Of a stretch of 37,799 nucleotides of DNA, positions 7,816-16,041 are shown piece by piece (position 1 is the first letter of the stretch; each line of letters starts with the position of its first letter). The position numbers were made by a program, and so were the translations under genes. The notes under the pieces were generated by a model. That model saw only the letters and a program-made list of their open reading frames with translations. It searched no databases and was not told where the DNA came from. The stretch is from an uncultured delta proteobacterium (GTDB lineage: Bacteria; Myxococcota_A; Polyangia; Polyangiales; Ga0077539). The DNA is taken from NCBI GenBank assembly GCA_903845045.1, contig CAIMWA010000293.1:1-37799 (forward strand), written 5' to 3'.

Positions 7816-7856
7816 GAAAATGGGGGCCCATAATCGTGAAAATGGGGCCCCACATT
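7816..7856. repeat. GGGCCC-centred direct/inverted repeat pair in an intergenic gap
   Basis: GAAAATGGGGGCCCA (7816-7830) and GAAAATGGGGCCCCA (7838-7852) are near-identical 15-mers 22 bp apart, each centred on a GGGCCC-type palindrome. They sit in the 165-bp gap between the start of the Rpn-like gene and the end of the truncated-haemoglobin gene. The palindromes could act as a terminator-like or protein-binding element, or be a REP-type repeat. AT-rich segments beside GC-rich cores are atypical for the surroundings. Confidence 0.55.
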
Positions 7857-7871
7857 CCGCCCCTCGCCGCG

Positions 7872-8270
7872 CTACCGCACGTTGCGCAGGAAGTCGGCGA
7901 CCTCGCTGAAGCGCTCGGCAAGGTAGGTGCGCGTGGCGTCGGGCACCGACGCGTCGGACAGCGCGGCCAGCATGCAGCGTACCCACGCGTCGCGCATGGG
8001 CACGTTCACCGGCACGTGGCCATGGCGCATGCGCAGCCGCGGGTGGCCGTAGCGCTCCATGTACGTCTGCGGTCCGCCGAGCCAGCCGATGAGGAACAGC
8101 GCGAAGCGCTCCTTCACCTCGGCGTCGATGCGGCCGTCGGCGTCGCAGCGGTGCAGCTTCGCGAGCACCGGCTCCTGGGCTTCCATGTGCTCGTAGAAGC
8201 GGTGTGCGAGGGCGCGCGCGGCCACCTCGCCGCCGAGGGCTTCGTAGGGGTTCGGGGTCTCGTCGGACAT
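7872..8270 (-). CDS. Group II truncated haemoglobin (trHbO/GlbO type)
   Basis: Translates to 132 residues, standard trHb length. The diagnostic GGPQTYMERYGHPRLRMRH (residues 65-83) is present, with the proximal haem ligand predicted at His-83 and the group II Trp(G8) at Trp-96 (RDAWVRCM), the same 13-residue spacing as in Mycobacterium TrHbO. It binds O2 and may handle NO/peroxide or O2 delivery (family knowledge). A good Shine-Dalgarno (GGAGAG) lies just upstream of ATG 8270. It is the last gene of the isochorismatase-ATPase-haemoglobin run, with 17 nt to the gene before it. Confidence 0.9.
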   Translation of the reverse strand: MSDETPNPYEALGGEVAARALAHRFYEHMEAQEPVLAKLHRCDADGRIDAEVKERFALFLIGWLGGPQTYMERYGHPRLRMRHGHVPVNVPMRDAWVRCMLAALSDASVPDATRTYLAERFSEVADFLRNVR

Positions 8271-8287
8271 CGTCTCTCCAGAGGTTC

Positions 8288-8932
8288 TCAGCGCGGGGCC
8301 GCCGGCGCGCGCACCGGTCGACAGCACGCGGGGAGCTCCCGTCGCAGCAGCGCGAGCGTGGTGTGCAGCTTGTCCATGAAGTCCGCCGTCGAGGCGACCT
8401 CTTCGCGGCGGGGGTGGCCGCGCCACGCGTCGACGAGGCGCGCGTCGATGGCCGCGGCCTCGGCGGGCGTCTCGGTGCGCAGCGGGTTCTGGTGGTTGTA
8501 CCCGCCGTCGCCACCGGGCGTGCGCAGGTGGATCACCGCGTCGTAGCGGGCCAGCGCCGCCTCGCGGGTGATGCCCGCCTCGGCGAAGAACGACGCCTCG
8601 TCGCCGGGCCAGTACGCGAGGCCGTCGAGCACGCCGCGATCGCAGAGCACCAGCGCCGGCGAGCCCTCGCCCAGTGCCATGCGCTCGAGCTGCACCTGCA
8701 CGTGAAAGATCGCGAGCTGCGCCGCGCGCCGTGCGTGCTCCGACGGCCGCCGCGGAAATCCACCCTGGTAGACGATCCCCGCGGACTCCGGGAGCACCAC
8801 GGTGTGCCGGCAGAGCTGCCGGCGGATGACCTCGAGCACGGCGGTCTTGCCCGCGCCGGGACCGCCGGTGAGCACCACCGTGCGGCGCGCATGGGACTCC
8901 GGCGAAGGGCAGGTGCAGACCGGCGGCGCCAT
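8288..8932 (-). CDS. P-loop ATP/GTP-binding protein (AAA_28/NadR kinase-like)
   Basis: Translates to 214 residues. Walker A is GGPGAGKT (residues 23-30) after a beta strand (TVVLTG), followed by ESAGIVYQGGF, a Walker B-like LVLCDRG (about residue 94) and RYDAVIHLRTP, the order seen in the AAA_28 / NadR-like nucleotide-kinase family. No membrane segment is present. The substrate is unknown; relatives bind phospholipids or act as nucleoside kinases. It begins 7 nt after the isochorismatase-like gene ends and 17 nt before the haemoglobin gene, so the three are probably one operon. Confidence 0.8.
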   Translation of the reverse strand: MAPPVCTCPSPESHARRTVVLTGGPGAGKTAVLEVIRRQLCRHTVVLPESAGIVYQGGFPRRPSEHARRAAQLAIFHVQVQLERMALGEGSPALVLCDRGVLDGLAYWPGDEASFFAEAGITREAALARYDAVIHLRTPGGDGGYNHQNPLRTETPAEAAAIDARLVDAWRGHPRREEVASTADFMDKLHTTLALLRRELPACCRPVRAPAAPR

Positions 8933-8939
8933 CGCGGAC

Positions 8940-9521
8940 TCAGCCCGGCAGCGCCCGCACGAGCTTCGACAGCGCCCGGAAATGCGGGCTCGCGGCGTCG
9001 CCGAGGAGGTCGAAGACCACCGTCTCGGTGGTCGTGATGGTGACGCCGTGCGACGCCAGCAGCGCGAGCGCGGCCTGCTTGCACGCCGGGTCCCGCGAGG
9101 CCACGGCGTCGAAGGGGACGTGCACGTGGTAGCCGCGGCGCGCGAGGTCCCGCGCGGTCTGGAAGACGCAGACGTGGGCCTCGACGCCGGTCACGATGAC
9201 CGACCGCGCGCCGCTCGCAGCGAGGGCCGTGGGCACCTCGGGCACGCCCGTCGCAGAGAAGATCGTCTTCGCCAGCACCGGCGGACGCCGCGCCCTGGTC
9301 TCGAGGCGCGCGCGCAGCTCGGGCACCGTCGCGCCGAGGCCCGACGGGTACTGCTCGGTCACCCAGGTCGGGAGGCCGAAGCGGTCCGCCGCGTCGAGCA
9401 GCAGGTCCACCGCGCGCAGAAGCCGCGGAGCCTCGGCCGTGGGCATCGCCGGCAGGAGCTTCTCCTGCACGTCCACCACCAGCAGCGCCGTGTGCGCCGC
9501 GACGAGCGTGATCGCGTCCAT
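8940..9521 (-). CDS. Isochorismatase-family cysteine hydrolase
   Basis: Translates to 193 residues. The catalytic triad of the family is in place: Asp-17 (LLVVDVQEKLL), Lys-85 (VLAKTIFSA) and nucleophile Cys-118 (GVEAHVCVFQTA). It is of the YcaC/isochorismatase-like single-domain type; substrates in the family range from isochorismate to nicotinamide and carbamoyl compounds, so the reaction cannot be named. It is the first gene of a compact minus-strand operon with the ATPase and haemoglobin genes. The 121-bp gap to the divergent DUF2141 gene should contain both promoters. Confidence 0.85.
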   Translation of the reverse strand: MDAITLVAAHTALLVVDVQEKLLPAMPTAEAPRLLRAVDLLLDAADRFGLPTWVTEQYPSGLGATVPELRARLETRARRPPVLAKTIFSATGVPEVPTALAASGARSVIVTGVEAHVCVFQTARDLARRGYHVHVPFDAVASRDPACKQAALALLASHGVTITTTETVVFDLLGDAASPHFRALSKLVRALPG

Positions 9522-9600
9522 GACCCCGGTCAGTACCACGGCGCGGGCGCCGCGACGATTTCGTGAAGCGACGGAGGCCCTGCGCACGAGAGCACGTGGA

Positions 9601-9616
9601 GCCCCGATCGCGGGGC
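9601..9616 (+). promoter_or_regulatory. Short hairpin (GCCCCG-ATCG-CGGGGC) in the DUF2141 leader
   Basis: A perfect 6-bp GC stem with a 4-nt loop lies 26 nt upstream of the ATG at 9643, just before the Shine-Dalgarno AGGAGA (9630-9635). It could be an operator or a leader hairpin; GC-rich DNA makes chance likely. Confidence 0.3.
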
Positions 9617-9642
9617 GCCGAACCCACCCAGGAGAATCCCCG

Positions 9643-10119
9643 ATGCACGCTCGCCTCGTTCGGGGCCTCGCCGCCGCGACGGCCCTCGCGCTCAGCGCCC
9701 TCGTCCCCGTCGCCCAGGCCGACGACCACCCCCCCGTCGAGACCGCGCCCGGCGGCGGCATCGTCGTGCGGGTTCACGGCCTGCGCAGCGACCGCGGCTC
9801 GGTGCGCTGCAAGCTCTTCGACTCCGCCGACGGGTTCCCCGAGCGCGCGCACGTCATCGCCACGGTGCGCGCCGTGCCCTCGGGCCGCGAGGCGGTCTGC
9901 GCTTTCGCCGCGCCCGCGCGTGGGGGACAGTACGCCGTCGTGATCCACCACGACGAGAACGACGATGACGTCTTCCAGCGAGGAATCTTCGGTGTGCCGC
10001 TCGAGGGCTACGGCTTCTCGAACAACGTGCGCCCGGTGCTCTCCGCGCCGTCCTTCGCCGCGTGCAGCTTCCGCTACGCCGGCGGCGCGAGCGGCCTCGA
10101 CGTCTCGGCCCGGTACTGA
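9643..10119 (+). CDS. Exported DUF2141-family protein
   Basis: Translates to 158 residues. A Sec signal peptide (VRGLAAATALALSALVPVAQA) is probably cut after residue 26. The mature part fits DUF2141: SVRCKLFDSADGFP, CAFAAPARGGQYAVVIHHDENDDD (about residues 87-110) and the typical GIFGVPLEGYGFSNN. The family is a small beta-sandwich found in the envelope, function unknown. ATG 9643 is supported by AGGAGA 7 nt upstream. The next gene's reading frame overlaps its 3' end (see the gene near 10118). Confidence 0.85.
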   Translation: MHARLVRGLAAATALALSALVPVAQADDHPPVETAPGGGIVVRVHGLRSDRGSVRCKLFDSADGFPERAHVIATVRAVPSGREAVCAFAAPARGGQYAVVIHHDENDDDVFQRGIFGVPLEGYGFSNNVRPVLSAPSFAACSFRYAGGASGLDVSARY

Positions 10120-11152
10120 TCTCTTCGCCGTCGCGCTCGCGTGCGCGCTTCTCCACACCGCCGCGGCCTCGGCGCAGGCCGCGCCCTCGCCCGCCACACC
10201 GGCGCAGCCGCCGAGCGGATCGTTTTCGTGGGTGCGCGCGGCCGGAGCCGATGCATGCGCCGGTCGCGAGCGCGTGCTGTCGGACCTCGCGTCGGCGCTG
10301 GGCCGGCCCGCGGAGACCGCGTTGGCGGGGCGCTCCCTCGAGGCCGTCGTCGCCCGCGTCGCGGCGGGCTGGGAGGTCACGCTGTGGTGGCGCAGCGCCG
10401 ACGGAACCTCGGCGGGAACGCGCGTGCTGCACGACGCCTCGGAGCGCTGCGACGCGGTGGTGCAGACGGCCGTCGCGAGCATGGCCGTGGCCCTCGGCGC
10501 CGATGGCATCGACGCGCCGACGCGACCGCCGGAACCGCCCCCCGCACCAGCCCCGGTGACACCCGCTCCCGCCCCCGCACCGACCCCTCCCACAGCGACG
10601 CCGGCGCCAGCGCCCGCACCTTCGCCGCGGCGCGCGCACATGGGCGACGTGCTCCTGGGCGGGGTGCTCGCCATCCGCGGACTTCCGCCGCTGTCGGTGG
10701 GGTTCCAGCTCGTGGTGGAGCCCTTCGTCTACGGACGCTTTCGGCTGGGCGTCCTCGCGACGGCGTTCACCGAGACCCCGCTCGACATCCCCAACGCGAC
10801 GGTGAACCTCGCCGGCGTCGAGTTCGGCGTCGATGCGTGCACCGTGGCGTGGGCGAACGCGCGCGGGTGGCTGCAGCTCGCCGGGTGCGGGGGCGTGCGT
10901 GCCGGGGTGGTGCAGGGCTTCGTGTACGCCGGGGCCATCGGTCCGGCTGGCAACCGCGGCGCGTTCGCGCTGGAGGCCTCGGCGGACGTGCGCCTGTACC
11001 CGTGGGGACCGCTCGTGGTCGACTTCAACACCGCGATCCGGCTCAGCCTGTCGCGGTACACGCTCACGTCGACGGCGGCCGGCGGCGACGTCTACGCGCA
11101 GGCGCCGCTGGGCTTCGAGCTCGCGGTGCGGCTCGGCGTGCGCTTTCCGTGA
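10118..11152 (+). CDS. Exported envelope protein: Cys-pair domain, Pro/Ala linker, C-terminal beta-barrel-like region; start codon unclear
   Basis: The frame is open from an ATG at 9965, but the residues that look like a signal peptide (DLFAVALACALLHTAAASAQA) begin at 10118, right at the DUF2141 stop, and no ATG, GTG or TTG lies there. I give 10118 as the approximate beginning. The mature protein has an N-terminal domain with two Cys (DACAGRERVLSDLASALG and ASERCDAVVQTAVASMAVALG), a Pro/Ala/Thr linker (about 115-160) and a C-terminal part of amphipathic strands ending in FELAVRLGVRFP, an outer-membrane barrel-like terminal strand. In myxobacteria such proteins often accompany an ECF sigma factor, which starts 4 nt downstream. 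Confidence 0.65.
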   Translation, partial: DLFAVALACALLHTAAASAQAAPSPATPAQPPSGSFSWVRAAGADACAGRERVLSDLASALGRPAETALAGRSLEAVVARVAAGWEVTLWWRSADGTSAGTRVLHDASERCDAVVQTAVASMAVALGADGIDAPTRPPEPPPAPAPVTPAPAPAPTPPTATPAPAPAPSPRRAHMGDVLLGGVLAIRGLPPLSVGFQLVVEPFVYGRFRLGVLATAFTETPLDIPNATVNLAGVEFGVDACTVAWANARGWLQLAGCGGVRAGVVQGFVYAGAIGPAGNRGAFALEASADVRLYPWGPLVVDFNTAIRLSLSRYTLTSTAAGGDVYAQAPLGFELAVRLGVRFP

Positions 11153-11156
11153 AGCG

Positions 11157-11762
11157 ATGACGGCGTCGCGCACGAGTCGGGGTGTGGACGCGGCGATGCA
11201 CCCTCCGGCCCTGGACCTCGCCGCTCCGGTGGCGATGCCCACGGTGGCCGAGATCGCGGCGCGCGAGGGGTCGTTCCTGTGGCTCACGCTGCAGCGCATG
11301 GGCGTGCGCCGCGACGACTGCGCCGACGTGCTCCAGAACGTGCTGCTGGTGGTGCACCAGAAGCTGCACACCTTCGACAGCCGGGGACCGCTGCGGGCGT
11401 GGCTCTACGGCGTGTGCCTGCGCGAGGCGTCGGTGCACCGCCGGCGGGCGTGGGTGCGGCGGGAGCTCCCGGTGGCGCCGTCGTCGATGCCCGACTCGCC
11501 GTCGCGCGAGGCCGACCCCGAGGGCGCGGCGCTCTCGCGGGAGCAGCGCGGACGCTTCGACGCGATGCTCGACGAGCTCGACGCCGACAAGCGCGCGGTG
11601 CTGGTGATGTACGAGATCGAGGAGCAGCCCTGCGAGGAGATCGCCGCGATGCTCGGGGTGCCCGTGGGCACCGTGCACTCGCGGCTGCACGCGGCGCGCA
11701 ACGCGTTCCGGGCGGTGCTCGAGCGGTCGAAGAAGCGCGATGCGCGCGGAGGAACGAGATGA
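11157..11762 (+). CDS. ECF-type RNA polymerase sigma factor
   Basis: Translates to 201 residues. Sigma region 2 is FLWLTLQRMGVRRDDCADVLQNVLLVVHQK with the -10-contacting RGPLRAWLYGVCLREASVHRRRA helix (about residues 40-100). Region 4 is LDADKRAVLVMYEIEEQPCEEIAAMLGVPVGTVHSRLHAARNAF (about 142-188), a complete helix-turn-helix for the -35 element. No extra domain is present. The gene starts 4 nt after the envelope gene and its stop overlaps the start of the next gene (ATGA). ATG 11157 is chosen for this spacing; a later ATG (11196) is possible. It probably drives its own operon (inference). Confidence 0.9.
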   Translation: MTASRTSRGVDAAMHPPALDLAAPVAMPTVAEIAAREGSFLWLTLQRMGVRRDDCADVLQNVLLVVHQKLHTFDSRGPLRAWLYGVCLREASVHRRRAWVRRELPVAPSSMPDSPSREADPEGAALSREQRGRFDAMLDELDADKRAVLVMYEIEEQPCEEIAAMLGVPVGTVHSRLHAARNAFRAVLERSKKRDARGGTR

Positions 11763-12616
11763 GCGATCCAGCTCGGTGGCGCGATGGCGGCGACGAGGTG
11801 TCCGACGACGTGCGCGCGTGGCTGCGCGGCGCGGCAGGTCCGCAAGGTCCGACGGAGCACGAGCGCGCGGCGATGCTGGCCGTGGCCGCGAAGATCGGCG
11901 CGGCGCCGGCGGGCGCGGCGTGGCTCCACAAGCTCACCGTCGCGGGCTGGAAGGCCCAGGCCCTCGCGGGCCTCGTCGCCGTGGTCGGCGTCTCCACGGC
12001 GCTGTCGGTGCGTCCGCGTCTCGCGCACCGGGATCCGTCGGCGCACGTCGCGCGGGTGTCGCCGAGGCCGTCGCGCGGAGCCCACGTCGAGGCGGCCGTC
12101 GCTCCTCGGGTCGAGGTCGTCCCGGAGGTCGTGCCCGCGGTCGCGCCCCCGGCGACGTCCATGTCGCGTCCGCCCGAGACCGTCGTTCACGCGACGCATC
12201 CCCCGCGCTTCGCGCCGCCCACGGTGGTCGCCGCGCACGCCGCGCCGGTGCCCGCCGTGGCGCCCGTCGCCGTGGCCCCCGTCGCCGCGGAGAGCGCGCC
12301 CGCGACGCCGGCTTCGACGTGTCCGGTGCCGTCGGCAACCTCGTCCGACGCCGAGGCCGCGACGCTGGCTGCGGCGACGCGGGCGCTCTCCCACGACCCC
12401 GCGGTGACCCTCGCGTGCGTGGCCCTGCTCGGCGCCCGCGGCGCCTCTGATCAGCTCTTCGAGGAGCGGGCATTCCTGGGCTTCGCGGCGTCGCGACGGC
12501 TCGGGCGCGCGGCCGACGCGGCGCGCTGGGCGCAGCAGCTCCTCACGGCGGCGCCGACGTCACCGTACGCCGCGCGGGTGCGCGAAGCGCTGGGCGTCGC
12601 GGCTCCGCAGCGCTGA
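11759..12616 (+). CDS. One-TM protein coupled to the ECF sigma factor; candidate anti-sigma/regulator
   Basis: Translates to 285 residues. The cytoplasmic N-terminus (1-67) is short and helical (DEVSDDVRAWLRGAAG, ERAAMLAVAAKIG). One TM helix is at about 68-84 (ALAGLVAVVGVSTALSV). A long Pro/Ala/Val linker (90-200) leads to a C-terminal helical domain (about 205-285; ATRALSHDPAVTLACVALLGARG, AARWAQQLL) that looks TPR-like. The layout cytoplasmic helix-TM-periplasmic domain and the ATGA overlap with the sigma gene fit a membrane anti-sigma factor, though no zinc-binding HxxxCxxC motif is present. Shine-Dalgarno GGAGGAA is at 11748-11754. Role is inferred from position. Confidence 0.7.
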   Translation: MSDPARWRDGGDEVSDDVRAWLRGAAGPQGPTEHERAAMLAVAAKIGAAPAGAAWLHKLTVAGWKAQALAGLVAVVGVSTALSVRPRLAHRDPSAHVARVSPRPSRGAHVEAAVAPRVEVVPEVVPAVAPPATSMSRPPETVVHATHPPRFAPPTVVAAHAAPVPAVAPVAVAPVAAESAPATPASTCPVPSATSSDAEAATLAAATRALSHDPAVTLACVALLGARGASDQLFEERAFLGFAASRRLGRAADAARWAQQLLTAAPTSPYAARVREALGVAAPQR

Positions 12617-12623
12617 GCGGCGG

Positions 12624-13274
<651 letters not shown>

Positions 13275-13300
13275 GCGCGCGACTCTGGCATCGAAGCCGG

Positions 13301-14479
13301 TCAGCGGCCAGCGAGGTCCGCGAGCACCCGCGCGAGGGCGTGGTACTGCGGCGAGCTGTTGTAGATCTGCGCGCTCACGCGGAGCAGCAGCGCGTCGCCG
13401 CGGCGCATCACCGGCACCTCGATGCGGTGCACGTTCCAGAGCTGCTCCTGCAGCGCGTCCTCGAAGAAGGGCGTCGATGGAGCGCTCGGCGCGAGGGACG
13501 GCGGGAGGATCACCGTGGCCATGGATCCGAGCATCGCGTCGGGCGCCGGGGGAGCGACGTCGAGGGCCTCGCAGAGCATGTCGCGGGCGCGCAGCGCGAC
13601 GGCGTGGTTGCGCGCGCGAAGGCCGTCCCAGCCGCCCGGAGCGAGGGCGCCGAGGACGCCGATGGCCGCGGGAACGGCGAGCAGCGCGGTGGGGTCGTCG
13701 GTGCCCTGCCACGCGAACTCGACGCGAAAGCGCGAGCGGTCGGTGCGCGTCGTCGAGGCCCCGTGGGAGATCGCGAGGGGGCGCACCATGGCCTGACGAT
13801 CGCGCCGCACGTGCAGGAACGCCGCGCCCTTCGGAGCGCAAACCCACTTGTGCAGGTTGCCTGTGTAGAAGGCCGCGCCGAGGGCGTCGAGGTCCAAGGG
13901 GAGCATGCCGGGCGCGTGGGCTCCGTCGACGAGCAGGTCGACGCCGCGGCGGGCGCACTCGGCGGCGAGGGCCTCGACGGGCAGCACCAGGGCCGTCGGC
14001 GAGGTGACGTGGTCCACGAGCGCGAGACGCGTGCGCGGGGTGAACGCGGCGAGCACCGCGGCGAGGGCCTCGTCCGACGACGCCACGGGGAACGGGATGT
14101 GCGCCGTGACCACCGACGCCCCCGCGCGCTCGGCGGCATGGCGGGCGGCGTTGGTGCACGCCGCGTAGCCGTGGTCCGTGACGACGATCTCGTCGCCGGG
14201 GCGCAGGTCGATGGAGCGCAGCACGGCGTTGACGGCATGGGTGGCGTTGGGCAGCAGCGCGAGGTCGGCGGCGTCGCAGCGAAGGTAGTCGCCGAGCACG
14301 GCGCACACCTCGTCGAGCAGCTCCTCGAGCTCGCGGCCGAGGAACGCCACGGGCTGCGCCTCCATGCGCGCGCGCAACGCGCTCTGCGCCGCGAGCACGG
14401 GCTGCGGCGTGGCCCCGAAGGAGCCGTGGTTCAAGAACGTGACGGACGGGTCGAGGGCGAAGAGTTCGGAGGGGTGCAT
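13301..14479 (-). CDS. Class V PLP-dependent aminotransferase (isopenicillin-N-epimerase-like)
   Basis: Translates to 392 residues, a full fold-type I enzyme. It begins with the family start [14 protein letters not shown] (residues 16-29). PLP contacts include [13 protein letters not shown] (75-87), [10 protein letters not shown] (182-191; Asp-185, His-188) and the Schiff-base Lys-211 in [14 protein letters not shown]. This sub-group (CefD-like/isopenicillin N epimerase, SufS relatives) acts on amino acids, often as lyase, desulfurase or epimerase; the substrate cannot be deduced. It lies 26 nt upstream of msrA and just downstream (minus strand) of the 130-bp repeat copy 1. Confidence 0.85.
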   Translation of the reverse strand: MHPSELFALDPSVTFLNHGSFGATPQPVLAAQSALRARMEAQPVAFLGRELEELLDEVCAVLGDYLRCDAADLALLPNATHAVNAVLRSIDLRPGDEIVVTDHGYAACTNAARHAAERAGASVVTAHIPFPVASSDEALAAVLAAFTPRTRLALVDHVTSPTALVLPVEALAAECARRGVDLLVDGAHAPGMLPLDLDALGAAFYTGNLHKWVCAPKGAAFLHVRRDRQAMVRPLAISHGASTTRTDRSRFRVEFAWQGTDDPTALLAVPAAIGVLGALAPGGWDGLRARNHAVALRARDMLCEALDVAPPAPDAMLGSMATVILPPSLAPSAPSTPFFEDALQEQLWNVHRIEVPVMRRGDALLLRVSAQIYNSSPQYHALARVLADLAGR

Positions 14480-14503
14480 GGCGCGCGGCGAGCTTGGGCG
14501 CGT

Positions 14504-14633
14504 GGGGACGGTTTCAACAAGTTGCCATTCCGGTGGGACCGGAATTCGCTCGGACGAAAACGCTTATTTTCAAGCCATTTCGAATTTTCAAATTCCGGTG
14601 GGACCGAAATGTTGAAATGTTGAAACCGTCCCC
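14504..14633. repeat. 130-bp inverted-repeat element, copy 1
   Basis: The ends are a perfect 16-bp inverted repeat: GGGGACGGTTTCAACA (14504-14519) and TGTTGAAACCGTCCCC (14618-14633). Inside each end lies the core GGTGGGACC (14532-14540 and 14597-14605), itself a hairpin. The interior is AT-rich. Copy 2 at 17104-17233 is the same length in the same orientation, about 110 of 130 positions identical by eye. It has no coding capacity of its own, but its minus strand supplies the last codons and stop of the P450 gene. It resembles a MITE or a RAYT/REP-type element. No target duplication is obvious. Confidence 0.9.
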
Positions 14634-15994
14634 CGGGGGTGGACGCGCATTCGCAGCGGGCGCGCGAGGCGGAGCGTCGAGATCGGGCGCGTCGCGATGG
14701 CGTCGGTGTCGACGCGCTCGAGGCGATACCGGTCGACGATCATCGCCAGCGCGAGGATGCCCTCGAGCACGGCGAAGTGTTCGCCGAGGCACGCGCGACG
14801 GCCGAGGAGGAACGGCAGGTAGCTGTACGGCGTCACGGCGTCGATGCGCGACGGAGCGAAGCGGTCGGGGTCGGTCCAGAATTCGGGGTGTCGGTGCGTC
14901 GCGTAGATGCTCAGGGCGATGCGCTCGCCGGCGGCGACCTCGATGCCGTCGAAGCGGTCGGCCTCGCGCGCCCGGCGCGGCACCCCCGGAACCGGCGGAT
15001 AGAGCCGCATCGTCTCGGAGAGCACCATGCGGGTGTACTCGAGCTTCGGAAGGTCCTCGGCGGTGGGCGCGCGGCCGCCCAGCACGCGCCGGGTCTCGTC
15101 GACGAGCCGCGCCTCGACGTCAGGGTGCCGCGAGAGCAGGTAGAGCGCCCACGACAGCGTGAGGCTCGTGGTCTCGTGCCCCGCGAGGATCAGCGACTTC
15201 ACCTCGTCGAGCGCCTGCGCGTCGCTCATGCCCGTGCCGGTGTCGGGGTCCTTCGCCGTGAGCAGCCGCGAGAGCATGTCGGAGCCGTCGCCGGTCGCAC
15301 GGCGCCGCGCGATGACCTGCCGAACGATGTCGTCGAGGTCCCGCTGCGCCGCCTGCGCCGCGCGGTTGCCCGGCGTCGGCATCCACGGCCGCAGCAGCCC
15401 CATGGACATCATCTGCAGCGTGCCCTGCGTGAGGCACAGCTCCAGCGCGTGGCCGATCTTCTCCGCCTCGGCACGAAAGGAGCTGTCGAAGAGCGCGCTC
15501 CCCACGATCCAGAGCGTCAGCCGCATCATGTCGTCGGAGACGTCGCGCGCGGCGCCCGGCGCGCGGTCCCACTCGGCGAAGAGCGACCCCACGTTCTCCA
15601 CCATGCCGGGCAGGAACCGCTGCACCGCGTTGGGACGGAACTCCGGCGCGAGGAGCCGTCGCTGCCGCGTCCAGAGGTCGCCGTCGCTCACGAAGATGCC
15701 GTCGCCGAGGAGCGGGCGGAGGAACTCGTAGTCGCGGTCCTTGGGGTAGTTGAGCGCGTGGCTGCGGAGCACCCGGTAGAGGTGCCGCGGGTGCGCGAGC
15801 ACCAGCGTGCGCATCGGGAATCGCGCGCGAAACGCGAAGCCCTTGCGGAGGTGCATCGCGAGGCCCGTCTCGGCGTAGTTCGAGAGCAGCCGCGCGAAGC
15901 CCAGCACGTCTTCGGGCCACGTCAGCGTGGGCGCGTCGAAGCGGCGCTCGCCTTCGAGCCCTTGCGGTGTGCCGATCGAGTCCGAGGGGATCAT
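14588..15994 (-). CDS. Cytochrome P450 with 3' end inside a repeat element
   Basis: Translates to 468 residues from ATG 15994. It has the full set of P450 motifs: I-helix AGHETTS, K-helix ETMRLYPP (ExxR), and haem loop FLLGRRACLGEHF with ligand Cys-402. The order and length match bacterial class I/CYP102-type monooxygenases without a fused reductase, so it needs separate redox partners, none of which are in the window. It hydroxylates an unknown substrate. The last 13 residues (TVSTFQHFGPTGI) and the stop lie in repeat copy 1 (14504-14633), so the natural C-terminus was probably replaced or extended by the element. Its gene is flanked by the two repeats together with the CAP gene. Confidence 0.9.
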   Translation of the reverse strand: MIPSDSIGTPQGLEGERRFDAPTLTWPEDVLGFARLLSNYAETGLAMHLRKGFAFRARFPMRTLVLAHPRHLYRVLRSHALNYPKDRDYEFLRPLLGDGIFVSDGDLWTRQRRLLAPEFRPNAVQRFLPGMVENVGSLFAEWDRAPGAARDVSDDMMRLTLWIVGSALFDSSFRAEAEKIGHALELCLTQGTLQMMSMGLLRPWMPTPGNRAAQAAQRDLDDIVRQVIARRRATGDGSDMLSRLLTAKDPDTGTGMSDAQALDEVKSLILAGHETTSLTLSWALYLLSRHPDVEARLVDETRRVLGGRAPTAEDLPKLEYTRMVLSETMRLYPPVPGVPRRAREADRFDGIEVAAGERIALSIYATHRHPEFWTDPDRFAPSRIDAVTPYSYLPFLLGRRACLGEHFAVLEGILALAMIVDRYRLERVDTDAIATRPISTLRLARPLRMRVHPRGTVSTFQHFGPTGI

Positions 15995-16041
15995 GTGCGC
16001 GCGATCGTAGAACGAGCACCGCGCGACGGTGAGAGGGGGGG

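Noticed and set aside
7707..7853. N-terminal extension of the Rpn-like protein to an ATG at 7853
   Set aside because: The extra 49 residues are Pro/His/Arg-rich and come from the GGGCCC repeat; the family starts near MAVVDEIL.
14480..14503. Target-site duplications around repeat copy 1
   Set aside because: Flanks on both sides (GCGT/CGGG, and CCCC/GCCT at copy 2) do not match; a duplication may have decayed or never existed.
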